Below are positions 22,275-32,965 of a DNA stretch of 64,000 nt, piece after piece. Position numbers and translations under genes: made by a program. Below the pieces are notes generated by a model that saw only the letters and a program-made list of their open reading frames with translations, was not told where the DNA came from and did no database searches. The DNA comes from Palaemon carinicauda (taxonomy: Eukaryota; Arthropoda; Malacostraca; Decapoda; Palaemonidae). Position 1 is the stretch's first letter. Each line of letters begins with the position of its first letter. The DNA lies in NCBI RefSeq assembly GCF_036898095.1, contig NC_090765.1:26267081-26331080 (forward strand), in the 5' to 3' direction.

Positions 22275-23600
22275 CTGATACAAAATTGTAATCTGGATAG
22301 TGGATGCACTTGAACCTGTCAAGAAGATAACGGAAAGACAAATGGGTGTGGTTTACTCACGCAGTGGTATTGCCACACACTGCCTCATTATCCCAATACT
22401 ATGTTAGAGGGGCAGGGCTGTTACAAGGAGGAAACATGAAATTTTTAGTTTCAGCATAGACATTAACATTAAACCAGCACCAAAAGAGGAACAATATGAA
22501 TGCCAGAGGATGTCCATGGAAATGATGGAGGGTTTGAATTATTACTATGGACTTAAGACGCATGGCTAGATTGAGGTGGGAAGAGAAGACCACCATTGCA
22601 AAATTCTGGAGGATGTTATCAAATAGCTAGAAAATAGATGAGAAGGGATAAGGAATAGTTAGTGAGAAAAACAGTAAATTTAGAATTAATTTGATGAATG
22701 CTAGTAGGAAGTACCAGAATATCAAGGAAAACGCCATAGATGAAGACTGCTCCAATTAAGAATTCAGGTGGAAAGTGCAGCGGACAAGAAATTGGAGTAT
22801 ATTCATACCACATCTTACCCTATACAGTAGAGCAAAATTCAAGAAAGTTGTTATACTTTACATAAAACATATTTGTATAATAGTCTTGTCCATACAATTG
22901 TTGAAAAATTCGCTAGTGTGAAGACAACAAGCATTCCAGATGAAAACATATGTCTTATTTAATTGAGAGCTTCCAGAAAATGGTCGCACCGGGTATCCTC
23001 CAATGTTGGTATAAATTGTAATCGCCATTGTTGGCTAAGTTAATCACCACTTTCAGTAAAAGATTGGTTAGATCAATATGGAGGAATAATACAATACTGT
23101 ACTCTAATAACAATAAAACAAATTATCTTAATTCTGTGAGATTGATACCATTATCTCTGTATACATAAAAATAATCCAGTTTTATAGCTTGTGTTACGAA
23201 TAAAGAAAACTACAATAATATCTCATCAAGACCCTAAGAAACTGCACTTATAGGTTTGGAAATCTGAAGGCCATTGATTTGTAACGGTTGCTGTTACTTA
23301 GTATCAACTTAACTAATTTTCAGATTGACAATGTCCTTAAAATAGGTTTGCTTATTGTTGGCAAATGTAGAAGGTGTTTGATAACTATATTTTCCATAAA
23401 AACAGAATTCGGACTTCAGTTACAAATGGCTTCCTTTCAGTGCCTTAAAGTGCTTTCATCTTCATTTGCTTTTGCTTGCCAAAATAGCAATTTGCAATTA
23501 TGAAATCAGTACTGAGGATTATGCTTGGTGTGTATCCTACCCCACATTTAAGTATTGTATTAAGTAAAATAAGAGGTTTGTACAGTATTTATTGAAAATA
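22275..23600. other. Unassigned intronic sequence
   Basis: No repeat or gene recognised; frames here are short and overlap on both strands. Confidence 0.4.
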
Positions 23601-23604
23601 GGCA

Positions 23605-23781
23605 AAAATGTTCAATATTAAACTTACCCGATAATCATGTAGCTGTCAACTCCGTTGCCCGACAGAATTCTACGGGAGGGATACGCCAGCTATCACTATA
23701 CTAGAAGGGGGTGTACTCACAAGCGCCACCTGTGGCCAGGTACTACAGTACTTGTTGTTGACGCCACCTCACTTTTTCCTC
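23605..23781 (+). repeat. DIRS left terminal repeat
   Basis: Begins aaaatgttcaatattaaac and continues as the inverted counterpart of 28647-28806. The first 42 bases are also complementary to 28512-28546. Confidence 0.85.
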
Positions 23782-24075
23782 TGTCGTGCTTCCGGCAAGA
23801 CGTTCTTGGATACGCCTATGATTTTGGAGTATTGTTCACGGTTTGGTGAAGTATTTCTCTAAAATTTGCAGCTATTCGCTATACTGGAAACTTCTATATT
23901 AGCTTAGTTAGCTTTTGGAATTAATTTGATTTTTTATGGTGACGAAGAGAGTATGAACTCTCTTTCACCTTTAAATGGCCGACCCTTCCCTTAGACGGAA
24001 GTGTTGGTGTCTAAGAGAGTATAGACTCTCTTTCTTAATTTTGCTCTTCCTCCGCTTCCACTTGCTGTTCCACCA

Positions 24076-24600
24076 GTGAGGCAACACTCGCTTGAGGTAC
24101 AACAACCTCTCCCATCCATGAGTCAGTCTCCTCAGCTCTCGCTGCAGCGAGCTCAACCCTCCTCAAGGCAAGCACCTCAACACCTTAGCCTTGCGCCTCA
24201 GGAGCCTCAACTTGCGAGACTTTTACTGCGTTCTGCGCAGCCACTTCCTTTTCGCTCTCAGCTCACACCGCAGGAACCTCAACTCATTCCTCAGGAACTT
24301 GCTACTGCGCATCCGCCAACCACTCAGCAAGCACAACCCTTGAGTTCAGCCACTCATGCCAGGAGTCAGCCTCCTCCACCCATGCGCCTACCTTCTGCTA
24401 CTTCCTTTGATCAGCCTTTGCAGACTGAGCCTCAGGTGTTCCCTCAACAGAGTCTTGAAGAGGAAACCACAACTATTGTTGTTCCAGCTCGTTCTGACTC
24501 TGCTGTTCAGCATACCTTACCTCCATTTTCAAATATGATAATGGAGGTTATTTGTATTACTTATAAAAATATATTTGTATTCCTTGCAATACATTTTTAA
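24076..24600 (+). pseudogene. DIRS gag-like ORF, Pro/Gln-rich
   Basis: A 174-codon frame rich in proline, glutamine and serine, with repeated 'QEPQL' and 'PPPPM'-type pieces. It sits where DIRS elements carry gag. There is no zinc knuckle and no recognisable fold. It runs into non-coding sequence after about residue 155 ('ITYKNIFVF'), so the real gag was probably longer and is broken before the tandem array. Function as a nucleocapsid-like protein is inferred only from position. Confidence 0.5.
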
Positions 24601-24763
24601 CAATATCGCAAAATATGGCAAAAATATGAATCATGAGTTATGAATGTAAGGTAAATATTATGTTGATATTAAAACCCCATGCAAGCATGCATAAAGCACT
24701 CTAGCACTGGTCATGGAATTTCTGAGAAATGTTAAACGCCATGCACACGCTCTGCTTACCTTA

Positions 24764-25196
24764 CAGCATGCTCTACATACAGCATGCTCTGCTTACAGCA
24801 TGCTCTGCATACAACATGCTCTGCATACAGCATGCTCTGCATACAGCATGCTCTGCATACAACATGCTCTGCATACAGCATGCTCTGCATTCAGCATGCT
24901 CTGCATACAGCATGCTCTGCTTTCAGCATGCTCTGCATACAACATGCTCTGCATACAGCATGCTCTGCATTCAGCATGCTCTGCATACAACATGCTCTAC
25001 ATACAGCATGCTCTGCATACAGCATGCTCTGCATACAACATGCTCTGCATACAGCATGCTCTGCATTCAGCATGCTCTGCATACAACATGCTCTGCATAC
25101 AGCATGCTCTGCATTCAGCATGCTCTGCATACAACATGCTCTACATACAGCATGCTCTGCATACAGCATACTCTGCATACAACATGCTCTGCATAC
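24764..25196 (+). repeat. 16-bp tandem array, about 27 copies
   Basis: The unit is 'cagcatgctctgcata', with variants 'caacatgctctgcata' and 'cagcatgctctgcatt'. The 'caac' variant returns about every third unit, giving a 48-bp higher-order period. Because 16 is not a multiple of three, all three forward frames are open and read the same 16-residue cycle rich in Cys, His, Ala and Leu; two reverse frames are open too. Each unit holds the palindrome agcatgct. It lies between gag and the reverse transcriptase of the DIRS element. Confidence 0.95.
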
Positions 25197-25568
25197 CTTA
25201 CCGCATGCTTCTCAGTCACACATCTTTGGTTGTTGCCAACTCACTAGACTGTCAAGCAGTTTCATAACGTTGCCTTCTAGTCTGCTACTTTTGCACCAGT
25301 GAAACCCTCACTGAGAGAACTTAGCTTTTCTAGGATATGGTCCCTGTAGATGAGAAAGTTCTTTTCTCCCTCCTTCTGATATTCCCTTGAGGACTCTGTC
25401 ATTTGGAGGGAGCCTTTAGCTGCGTAGCCTCCTATGGACTTTTATTTAAGCATAACATGCTTCCAGGGAAGGTAATGGTTCCACTTCAGTCGCTAATCCC
25501 GTCTATTACCACACCTGCTCCCATAGACCTTGAGCTGTGTTGCAAGACATGCAGTCCAAGCTTAGTCC

Positions 25569-26420
25569 TTGTTAGAGGATTTTTTGTTTACGGAGTCAAT
25601 GTGTCACGGGGAAGACGTTCAACAACCAGCAGAAGTGACTTGTTGTGACGCAGTGCGGCAACCTCAGCAACCCGATAGGAGTTGTCTGTACGACCCAGAC
25701 AGTCTAGACAGATTCGGGTTGTCACTGTACTTCCTCGCTTGCCCATGGTTGACAGTTCACAGACTGTGCAGCAGTACCATGATCTTGTGTCCGGCTCCGT
25801 CAGACGACTGGCTTTTAAGAGCTCCCACAAGTCGTCGCTGTCTGGAGATTTTCAAATGGACTATGGATCTGACCAAGGAACTGGGCCTCCTGGTCAATTT
25901 TGAGGAGTCTCAGCTCGTCCCATCCCAGACCATTGTCTCCTTGGGTATGGATCTTCAGAGTCGAGCTTTTCGAGCTTTTCCGTCGGCCCCAAGGATCTTC
26001 CAAGCCCTAGAATGCATCCAGAGCATGCTGAGAAGGAACCGATGCTCAGTCAGGTAGTGGATGAGTCTAACAGGGACACTTTCATCGCTGGCCCTGTTCA
26101 TCGTGTTAGGGAGACTCCACCTCCCCCCCCTTCTGTATCATCTAGCTGCTCACTGGATAAAGGACATGACGCTAGAGACGGTCTCAGTTCCTGTTTCCGA
26201 AGAGAGGAGGTCTTCTCTCGCGTGGTGTAAGAACAGCTTTCTTCTCAAGGAAGTCTACCTTTGGCTGTTCAGAAACACGACCGCCGTCTCCTCTCGGACG
26301 CATCAGACACGGGCTGGGGTGCGACTTTGGACGGACAAGAATGCTCGGGAACATGGAATCAGGAGCAAAGGACACTTCACATCAATTGCAAGGAGTTGTT
26401 GGCGGTTATTCTGGCCTTGA
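25569..26420 (+). pseudogene. DIRS reverse transcriptase (C-terminal part)
   Basis: The frame has one in-frame stop at 26055-26057. It contains 'DDWLLRAPTS' near 25805 (the catalytic DD is kept; the usual Y-x before it reads P-S). It continues with 'ELGLLVNFEESQLVPSQ' and 'LGMDLQSRAF', then 'MSLTGTLSSLA'. These are the palm C and following blocks of DIRS reverse transcriptases. Upstream of about 25780 the fingers and first palm motifs are not readable. After about 26255 the frame shifts into ribonuclease H. Confidence 0.8.
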
Positions 26421-26533
26421 TAAACTTCAAGTCCCTCCAGCTTAACAAAGTGGTGGAGGTGGACTCTGACAACACCACAGCCCTGGCTTACATCTTCAAG
26501 CAGGGAGGGACTCTTTCGTGGAAGTTGTTCTAG
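26261..26533 (+). pseudogene. DIRS ribonuclease H domain
   Basis: The 90-codon frame has the catalytic set in order: 'LSDASDTGWGATL' (first Asp), 'INCKELLAVILAL' (Glu) and 'EVDSDNTTALAY' (Asp). Length and spacing fit the DIRS ribonuclease H that degrades the RNA strand during reverse transcription. It ends at a stop just before 'IARDLLIWS', which still reads as family sequence, so the stop is a mutation. The frame differs from that of the reverse transcriptase before it. Confidence 0.85.
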
Positions 26534-26753
26534 ATCGCAAGGGACCTACTCATCTGGTCTAAAGATCGAAAGCTAACTGGTAACGAGGTTCATTCAGGGC
26601 GGTATGAATGTCATGGCAGATCACCTCAGCCGGAAGGGTCAGGTCATCCCCACAGAGTGGACCCTTCTCAAGAATGTTTGCAGCAGACTTTGGGCCCTGT
26701 GGGGTCAGCCAACCATAGATCTGTTCGCTACCTCGATAACCTAGAGACTCCTG

Positions 26754-28125
26754 TTGTATTGTTCTCCGATTCCAGACCCAGCAGCAGTTCACGTGGATGC
26801 TTTTCTGCTGGATTGGTTCCATCTCGACCTGTATGCATTCCCGCCGTTCAAGATTGTCAACAGGGTACTTCAGAAGTTCTCCTCTCACAAAGGGACACGG
26901 CTGACGTTGGTTGGCTCCGCTCTGGCCCGCGAGAGAATGGTTCTTAGAGGTACTGCAATGGCTGGTCGACATTCCCAGGACTCTTCCTCTAGGAGTGAAC
27001 CTTCTAAGTCTACCTCACGTAAAGAAGGTACACCCAATCCTCCACGCTCTTCGTCTGACTGCCTTCAGACTTTCGAAAGACTCTCAAGAGCTAGGGGCTT
27101 TTCGAAGGAGGCAGCCAGAGCGATTGCCAAAGCAAGGAGAACATCCACTCTCAGAATCTATCAGTCTCAAGGGGAAGTCTTCCGTAGCTGGTACAAGACC
27201 AATGCAGTTTCCTCAACCAGTACCACTGTAACCCAGATTGCTGACTTCCTGTTATATCTAAGGAAAGTAAGATCCCTTTCAGCTCCTACGATCAAGGGTT
27301 ACAGAAGTATGTTGGCAGCGGTTTTCCGCCACAGAGGCTTGGATCTTTCCACCAACAAAGATCTACAGGACCTCCCTAGGTCTTTTGAGACCTCAAAGGA
27401 ACGTCGGTTGTCCACTCCAGGCTGGAATCTAGACGTGGTCCTAAGGTTCCTTATGTCATCAAGATTTGAACCTCTACAATCAGCCTCTTTTTAGGACCTC
27501 ACATTAAAAACTCTTTTCCTCGTGTGCTTGACAACAGCTAAAAGAGTAAGTGAGATCCACGCCTTCAGCAGGATCATTGTTTTCACATCTGAAACGGCTA
27601 CATGTTCCTTGCAGCTCGGTTTTTGCTAAACGAGCTTCCTTCACGTCCTTGGCCTAAGTCGTTCGAGATCCCAAGCCTGTCCAACTTGGTGGGGAATGAA
27701 CTGAAGAGAGTACTTTGCCCAGTTAGAGCTCTTAGGTACTATCTAAAAAGGTCTTAACCTTTACAAGGACAATCAGAAGCCTTATAGTGTGCTATCAAGA
27801 AACCTTCTTTTCCAAGTTCTAAGAACTCAGTTTCTTACTATTCAGGCTTCTGATTAGAGAAACACATTCTCATCTGAAGGAAGAAGACCTTGCTTTGCTG
27901 AAGGTAAGGACACATGAAGTGGGAGCTGTGGCTACTTCAGTGGCCTTCAAACAGAGCCATTCTCTGCAGAGTGTTATGGATGCAACCTATTGGAGAAGCA
28001 AGTCAGTGTTCGCATCATTCTATCTCAAAGATGTCCAGTCTCTTTACGAGTACTGCTACACCCTGGGACCATTCGTAGCAACGAATGCAGTAGTAGGCGA
28101 GGGCTCAGCCACTACATTCCCATAA
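26754..28125 (+). pseudogene. DIRS tyrosine recombinase
   Basis: The main frame 26754-27494 starts with the DIRS bridge 'IPDPAAVHVDAFLLDW' and 'LYAFPPFKI'. The core-binding domain follows: 'FSKEAARAIAKA', 'STLRIYQSQGEVFRSWY', 'IADFLLYLRKVRSLSAPTIKG'. After a stop at 27492, 'LVCLTTAKRVSEIHAFS' (27520-27570) holds the first catalytic Arg. The frame at 27895-28125 has 'RTHEVGAVATSVAF' and 'SVFASFYLKDVQ' with the candidate nucleophile Tyr. The H-x-x-R box reads H-E-V-G, so the second catalytic Arg is lost. Several breaks lie between 27570 and 27895. Confidence 0.85.
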
Positions 28126-28511
28126 GCCCATAACCTTTTAACCTTTCTCTTGAATACTTTTTATGGGTTGTACGGTCGGCTAAGAAGCCTTCCACATCCT
28201 TGTTGATTTGGCGGGTGGTCAATTCTTTCTTGAGAAGCGCCGAGGTTAAAGGTTGTGATGAGGTCCTTTAGTATGGGTTGCAGCCCTGTATACTTTAGCA
28301 CCTTTGAGTTGATTCAGCCTTCCAAGAGGAACGCTGCGCTCAGTAAGGAAGACGATCTTATTAAAGGCAGAGTAACGGTTCAAGTCGACTTCCTTACCAG
28401 GTACTTATTATTTCATTGTTATTGTGGATAACTGATTATATGAAATACGGGATACTTAGCTATCCTTTAGTCTTGTACACTGGTTTTTCACCCACCCCCC
28501 TGGGTGTGAAT

Positions 28512-28602
28512 CAGCTACATGATTATCGGGTAAGTTTAATATTGAAAAATGTTATTTTCATTAGTAAAATAAATTTTTGAATATACTTACCCGATAATCA
28601 TG
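28512..28602 (+). repeat. DIRS internal complementary region
   Basis: The first about 35 bases ('cagctacatgattatcgggt' through 'ttaatattgaa') are the reverse complement of the left element end (23611-23645). The rest ('aaaatgttattttcattag' through 'gataatcatg') is the reverse complement of the right end (28789-28845). Such a region is thought to template joining of the ends into a circle during DIRS replication. Confidence 0.88.
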
Positions 28603-28646
28603 ATTTAATTGACCCACCCTTCCTCCCCATAGAGAACCAGTGGACC

Positions 28647-28845
28647 GAGGAAAAAGTGAGGTGGCGTCAACAACAAGTACTGTAGTACCTGGCCACAGGT
28701 GGCACTTGTGAGTACACCCCCTTCTAGTATAGTGATAGCTGGCGTATCCCTCCCGTAGAATTCTGTCGGGCAACGGAGTTGACAGCTACATGATTATCGG
28801 GTAAGTATATTCAAAAATTTATTTTACTAATGAAAATAACATTTT
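28647..28845 (+). repeat. DIRS right terminal repeat with terminal extension
   Basis: 28647-28806 is the inverted copy of 23623-23781. The outer part, 28807-28845 ('tatattcaaaaatttatttt' onward, ending aacatttt), has no match at the left end but is complementary to 28546-28585. Confidence 0.85.
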
Positions 28846-29088
28846 GTCCATTTATGAAAATTTTTATCAGTATTTTATTATAATAATGACTCTCCTTTGG
28901 TGATCTTGACTCTTGAGAATATCCTATATTTTAAAATACTCTTGTTATATTTTTTTTCTTTTTCTTTCTCCTGTTAGTGGATATGAAGTAGGATGTAAAT
29001 TTTTGGTTTACCGGTTAAGAAAGTAAAAGATAACTACTGACCTGGGTGACTGTACAGTGTTTGTTTATTTTCTTTTTCTTCATTCCAG

Positions 29089-29754
29089 GCTGGTTTGGTG
29101 AAAGTAATGACATCGTTTATTAAAGGTCTGCCAGATCATTTAGAGATAGCATCATCAAAAGAGTCGAGCAATGAGAGTAATGAAGGAAATCATGGAATTG
29201 ATAGACTTTCTCCCTCTGGGGTTGGTAACAATGAAGTTACTCTGGATCAAGTTTTGGAGATATATAGATTAGGAGAAGAAGCATTTGGTCAAAGTTTTGT
29301 TGTCCAGGTCCCGTGTGTTTATATGTGTTGCACTCGCAACCAAGTGCCCAGTTTTTTACAGTCATCTGTGTACAGAGACCAAGCTATTACAGGAGATGCT
29401 CTTCTCAACCCCCCACCCACAAAACGGGCAAAGAATAAGACACAATATCCAATGACCAAATCAAAGCCAAGAAGAGGTCCCCCAGTTCCATTGTCTCGAG
29501 TCTTTGAAGGCTATAAACCTCTATCTGATAAGAGAGACTATATTCCCATGAACATAAGAGGATGCTGTGTGAAATCTCTTGACAAATTAGTAAAGAAAGA
29601 AAGAACATTCCATGCAGTGATTCCTCATCCCCATCGAAAACTATTAGCTCGTTATTGTTCCCGCATCACTGGCTGTATGCCACATAATACTTTTACGCGA
29701 CCCTTGTATCCCCCTTTAAAGCCAGGTTACTCGATGCAATACTTGATTTTGTAG
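29089..29754 (+). CDS. TAF6L: TAF6-like gene, last exon
   Basis: Acceptor 'cttcattccag', phase 0, 221 codons, then TAG at 29752-29754. The first residues 'AGLVKVMTSFIKGL' complete the final HEAT helix of the TAF6/TAF6L domain (pattern 'g.ll.a...ll'). The remaining about 200 residues are a less conserved tail: an acidic/Ser-Asn stretch, 'LDQVLEIYRLGEEAFGQSFV', a basic 'PPTKRAKNKTQYPM', 'SKPRRGPPVPLSRVF', and a C-terminus with 'IPHPHRKLLARYCSRITG'. The basic patches may act as nuclear localisation or contact sites; that is inference. Codon use and an uninterrupted frame support a live gene. Confidence 0.8.
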   Translation, partial: AGLVKVMTSFIKGLPDHLEIASSKESSNESNEGNHGIDRLSPSGVGNNEVTLDQVLEIYRLGEEAFGQSFVVQVPCVYMCCTRNQVPSFLQSSVYRDQAITGDALLNPPPTKRAKNKTQYPMTKSKPRRGPPVPLSRVFEGYKPLSDKRDYIPMNIRGCCVKSLDKLVKKERTFHAVIPHPHRKLLARYCSRITGCMPHNTFTRPLYPPLKPGYSMQYLIL

Positions 29755-30060
29755 TGGTTCTGTATATTTGTTATTTTGAATATATTTAATTAAGATTTAG
29801 AACTAGTAGTAGCTGTGTAAAGTATTTTGAAGTGCATTTTCCTTGAATATTTTAGTCTGCAGTGCATTAGAGCAGATGTAAAACACTTATAGTTTATCAG
29901 GTGGTTGCCTTTTATAAAGTAATTTATAAACATGCAATATGTCATTTTGTACAGTTTTCTTACTTCATTTTGACATATGGTTATAACTGTTGATGTATCT
30001 TGAAGATTCATTTTGTATTTTGGGTAATACAGTATAGCTGGATTCCCAAAGATTAATAAA
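29755..30060 (+). promoter_or_regulatory. 3' UTR with poly(A) signal
   Basis: AT-rich sequence after the stop codon, with aataaa at 30055-30060. This is the first canonical signal downstream, so it is the likeliest cleavage cue. Earlier alternatives were not seen. Confidence 0.6.
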
Positions 30061-32480
30061 TCTAATGCTAATGTTTATTTACGGGAATGGTAATCTTTAC
30101 CAAGTCCCATTTCTTAACTAATTCTGTATTTTACTTGAAAACTTTTTGTGACCAATGTAACTGGATATTTTACATTACACTTAAAGTTACGTGGATGCCA
30201 TTAAAATGTGTAGGGTCAGATTTGATAAAGATTACTCCCAAATCCATATGCTTTATGTTGTTGCATATTTGATCTTGCAAATTGCAAGGTTCTTAAAGTT
30301 TTGTCTCATAGATGATTTTACTTAAATTCTGTGTAATATGGAAATTTCCTTTACTAACATTAGATAAACTATGCGTACCCAAATTATGCCGTGTTAATTT
30401 AAATATTTAATGATATATACGACCAGAAAAAAATTTAATACTCTACAATATTTAGTAAATTACCTGCGAGTCACATGCAACCTCAACACTTCAAGTGATG
30501 TATTGTTGTTGGGTTTTGTGTCTTTAATGACTGATAGAATGAGAATACTATGAGAATACTAGATAAAGTGGCACTCCTATACCACCCCGGGCCAGTTTCA
30601 CCCAAATGGTCTAGCTCACAATACTGTGCTAGGTGGTTTTGAAGGGTTTTGAGTGTTGAGAGAAAAAGTTTGGAATTTTTAATATGCACTTTATAGATAT
30701 TAGCATTATGATTTGCAGGCATCAAAATATTAGAATTCTGTTTAGGTTATAGCTAGCAACTACCAACTAGGGAAGACTCTTTATTTTATTTATAATCTGT
30801 TAATCTCTCTTTGCCGGCTTCAGCCTCCCCCAATCCATTGAAAACATACACTATTAACAAAGACTACAGTGTAAATTTTTTTATAAAGATGGTCGAGTAG
30901 GAAATTATTATATTTTATTTATATAAAACCACTAAAAAATTACAATTAGGTATATATGATCAACAGTTTTAGCAGGTAACATACTGTAAATGAAAGTGGT
31001 TTACATTCTTGTATTAAGTGTGTATTTTGCAGCTTTAAATTATTCCCAGTTACTTTAAATCCCTGTTTTTATTGATTTCCAAGTGTATATTAACAACTAC
31101 AGTAGTGTGTAATTTTTCCATTTGTTGTCATCCTTTCATCTAATATTGAATGACATTTTCTTATCCCCATCAAAAAGATATATAGCCATTTATACTGAAT
31201 GAAATTCTAAAAAATGGTATTGCAAATGTATATATAGTAAAATGTATGATACTTTCAATGTTAGCTAGCAATATTCATTAATTTTAATTGCTATCTTAAC
31301 TTAAATGCAATATATTTATATGTCAATAATGAAATGTTCATTTCATCATTATTTATTTTTTCTCATCTTTTTTTTATATACTGTCACTTTCAAGTTCATG
31401 TACAGTATATACCTTGTGTTTTTACTGATCAATATTGTAGGTTGAAAGCCTACTGTACAATAATAAATAAATTGATTACTTAATTATAACTGTATCTTTT
31501 AGGCATTAACATGGCTAGTTTCTTTAGCTTTTAGTTTCAGTATGCTGCACACACAAATTTTGTGATTTTGCACTTAGCAAAATTATAAGACTAACCAAAT
31601 TCAGCGCGAGAAAGTCTTAAAAAATTACCTTGGGCACAGTAATTACATTTTTAAGATTATATATTGTATTCCTTAAACTTTTGGCATTTATCTCGCTGTG
31701 AATCAGTCCATTATTCCCATAATTGAATCTGATCACTTAAAATTGATTTTGAACAAGCATAAATTATAATACATTAAAAAAGTACTATCAAGATCTTTGT
31801 ATATTACCAAGCTAAAATATCAATTCAAAGAGATGTTTTCTACTTCTAAAAGAGGTCTAAATGATTATTGTTTGTTACATTGACCCACTAGGATTGTTTT
31901 TAATTATAAGTGGAAATTATAGCAGGTGAAGTTAAAAGAAGTTCAGCAGCTACAGGGAAAAGGTAAAGCAACATGTAGAAGGCCAAACAGCTTGAGGTGA
32001 AAAGGTTATTGCAAGGAACTTTAAAGAAACATCTCTAATGTATTGCTCAAAGCATACACTAAGCAGTGCATGTCTACAGTGACTCTGAGACAACAATACC
32101 TGTCATTGTTTAAAACCTTCAAATACAATACATGCATATAAAATAGAGCATTACGGGATCTTTGGAACTTGATTCAACAAGGAAATTTCATTGTGATATT
32201 ACTTTATCTCAAGTGCTACATTTTAGTTGTATGAGATTTAACCTAGTGAAGTATTTACAAGAAAAAATTAACAAGGTTGTCTTTAAAGCTAGGTAAGTAC
32301 ACTTTCCTTTTTATCAATAAATATTTATGCTGTAAATTGTATTAAATCCTATTCTGTTCACTTCAGAAGAAAAAGTTCTCATTCCAACATTTTATTGCTT
32401 ACATATACTTTACAAACAAACTATATTTCTTGTTCAGTAAATTATGTTAACCTTTTATTCTTTGCAAAAGGCTCTAAATC
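30061..32480. other. Intergenic AT-rich sequence
   Basis: No gene, long frame or familiar repeat recognised. Some of it may belong to a longer 3' UTR. Confidence 0.45.
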
Positions 32481-32484
32481 TTTT

Positions 32485-32965
32485 TCTCTTAACTACTTGG
32501 TGCCGAAGCGCACCCACTGCACCTCGTTCCAGGACTCGCACTCCGGACACGTGGTTGTAGGAGAACATAAGCTGCCCCTACACGATGAACACAGAGGATA
32601 AGGGTAGGAAAGGGTATAGAATGAACACAATGGGTCCACGTGGGGACCGCGTAAGACACAAAAGGGGGGTCGGTGACACAAAGGGTCGCACTGGGTATGG
32701 AGAGAGCGTCGAGATGTTATCGCAACGCGACCAGAGAACTTACTGGAGATCGAGACCTGAGCAAGCATGCTCTCTGACCTGGGGTTAGCCTCAGGGCGTG
32801 TATCACTCCACCTGAGGTTACCCCTCATAGAAAACGGGACTTGGGTAAACTACACAAAACTCTGGTCGGTTGGGAGGAGATCCCAGATACTCCTAAGAAA
32901 GTAGTTTGAGGTAAGTACTGTTAGGAAAAATACAAATTACTTAAAATTTGTGATTTTTATGCATA
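32485..32965 (-). mobile_element. Retroelement 5' end with five-cysteine leader
   Basis: The minus strand matches the start of the element at 62050: 'cttacctcaaactactttct', 'ccgaccagagttttgtgtag' and 'gatatcatctcgacgctctc'-like blocks. It encodes a Cys motif (32538-32591) followed by 'SWNEVQWVRFGTK'. It ends abruptly at 32485, so it is a 3'-truncated copy of the leader and the start of gag. Confidence 0.75.

Larger units (their letters stand above)
23605..28845 (+). mobile_element. DIRS-type tyrosine-recombinase retrotransposon, structurally complete
   Basis: A 5.24 kb element in intron 4, same strand as the host gene. Inverted terminal repeats of about 160 bases lie at 23623-23781 and 28647-28806 (shared block: 'cttacccgataatcatg', 'ctgtcaactccgttgcccga' and onward). 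Outside the shared part the two ends differ, but both tips are aaaatgtt. Between the recombinase and the right repeat, 28512-28602 consists of the complement of the left tip joined to the complement of the right tip. This internal complementary region is the hallmark of DIRS elements. Gene order is gag-like, reverse transcriptase, ribonuclease H, tyrosine recombinase. All coding parts carry stops or frameshifts, so this copy is not autonomous. Confidence 0.9.

Noticed and set aside
23655..23849. A 64-codon frame matching a 70-codon minus-strand frame at 28561-28773
   Set aside because: Both are read-throughs of the DIRS inverted terminal repeats.
24764..25196. CRISPR-like array of short repeats
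   Set aside because: Repeats are head to tail with no spacers, in a eukaryotic intron.
24713..25302. Frames of 172-184 codons with HALHTACS cycles, considered as a Cys-rich protein gene
   Set aside because: All come from the 16-bp array, which is open in any frame; the position inside a DIRS element explains it.
32395..32828. Small frames on both strands
   Set aside because: Explained by the truncated retroelement leader at 32485-32965.
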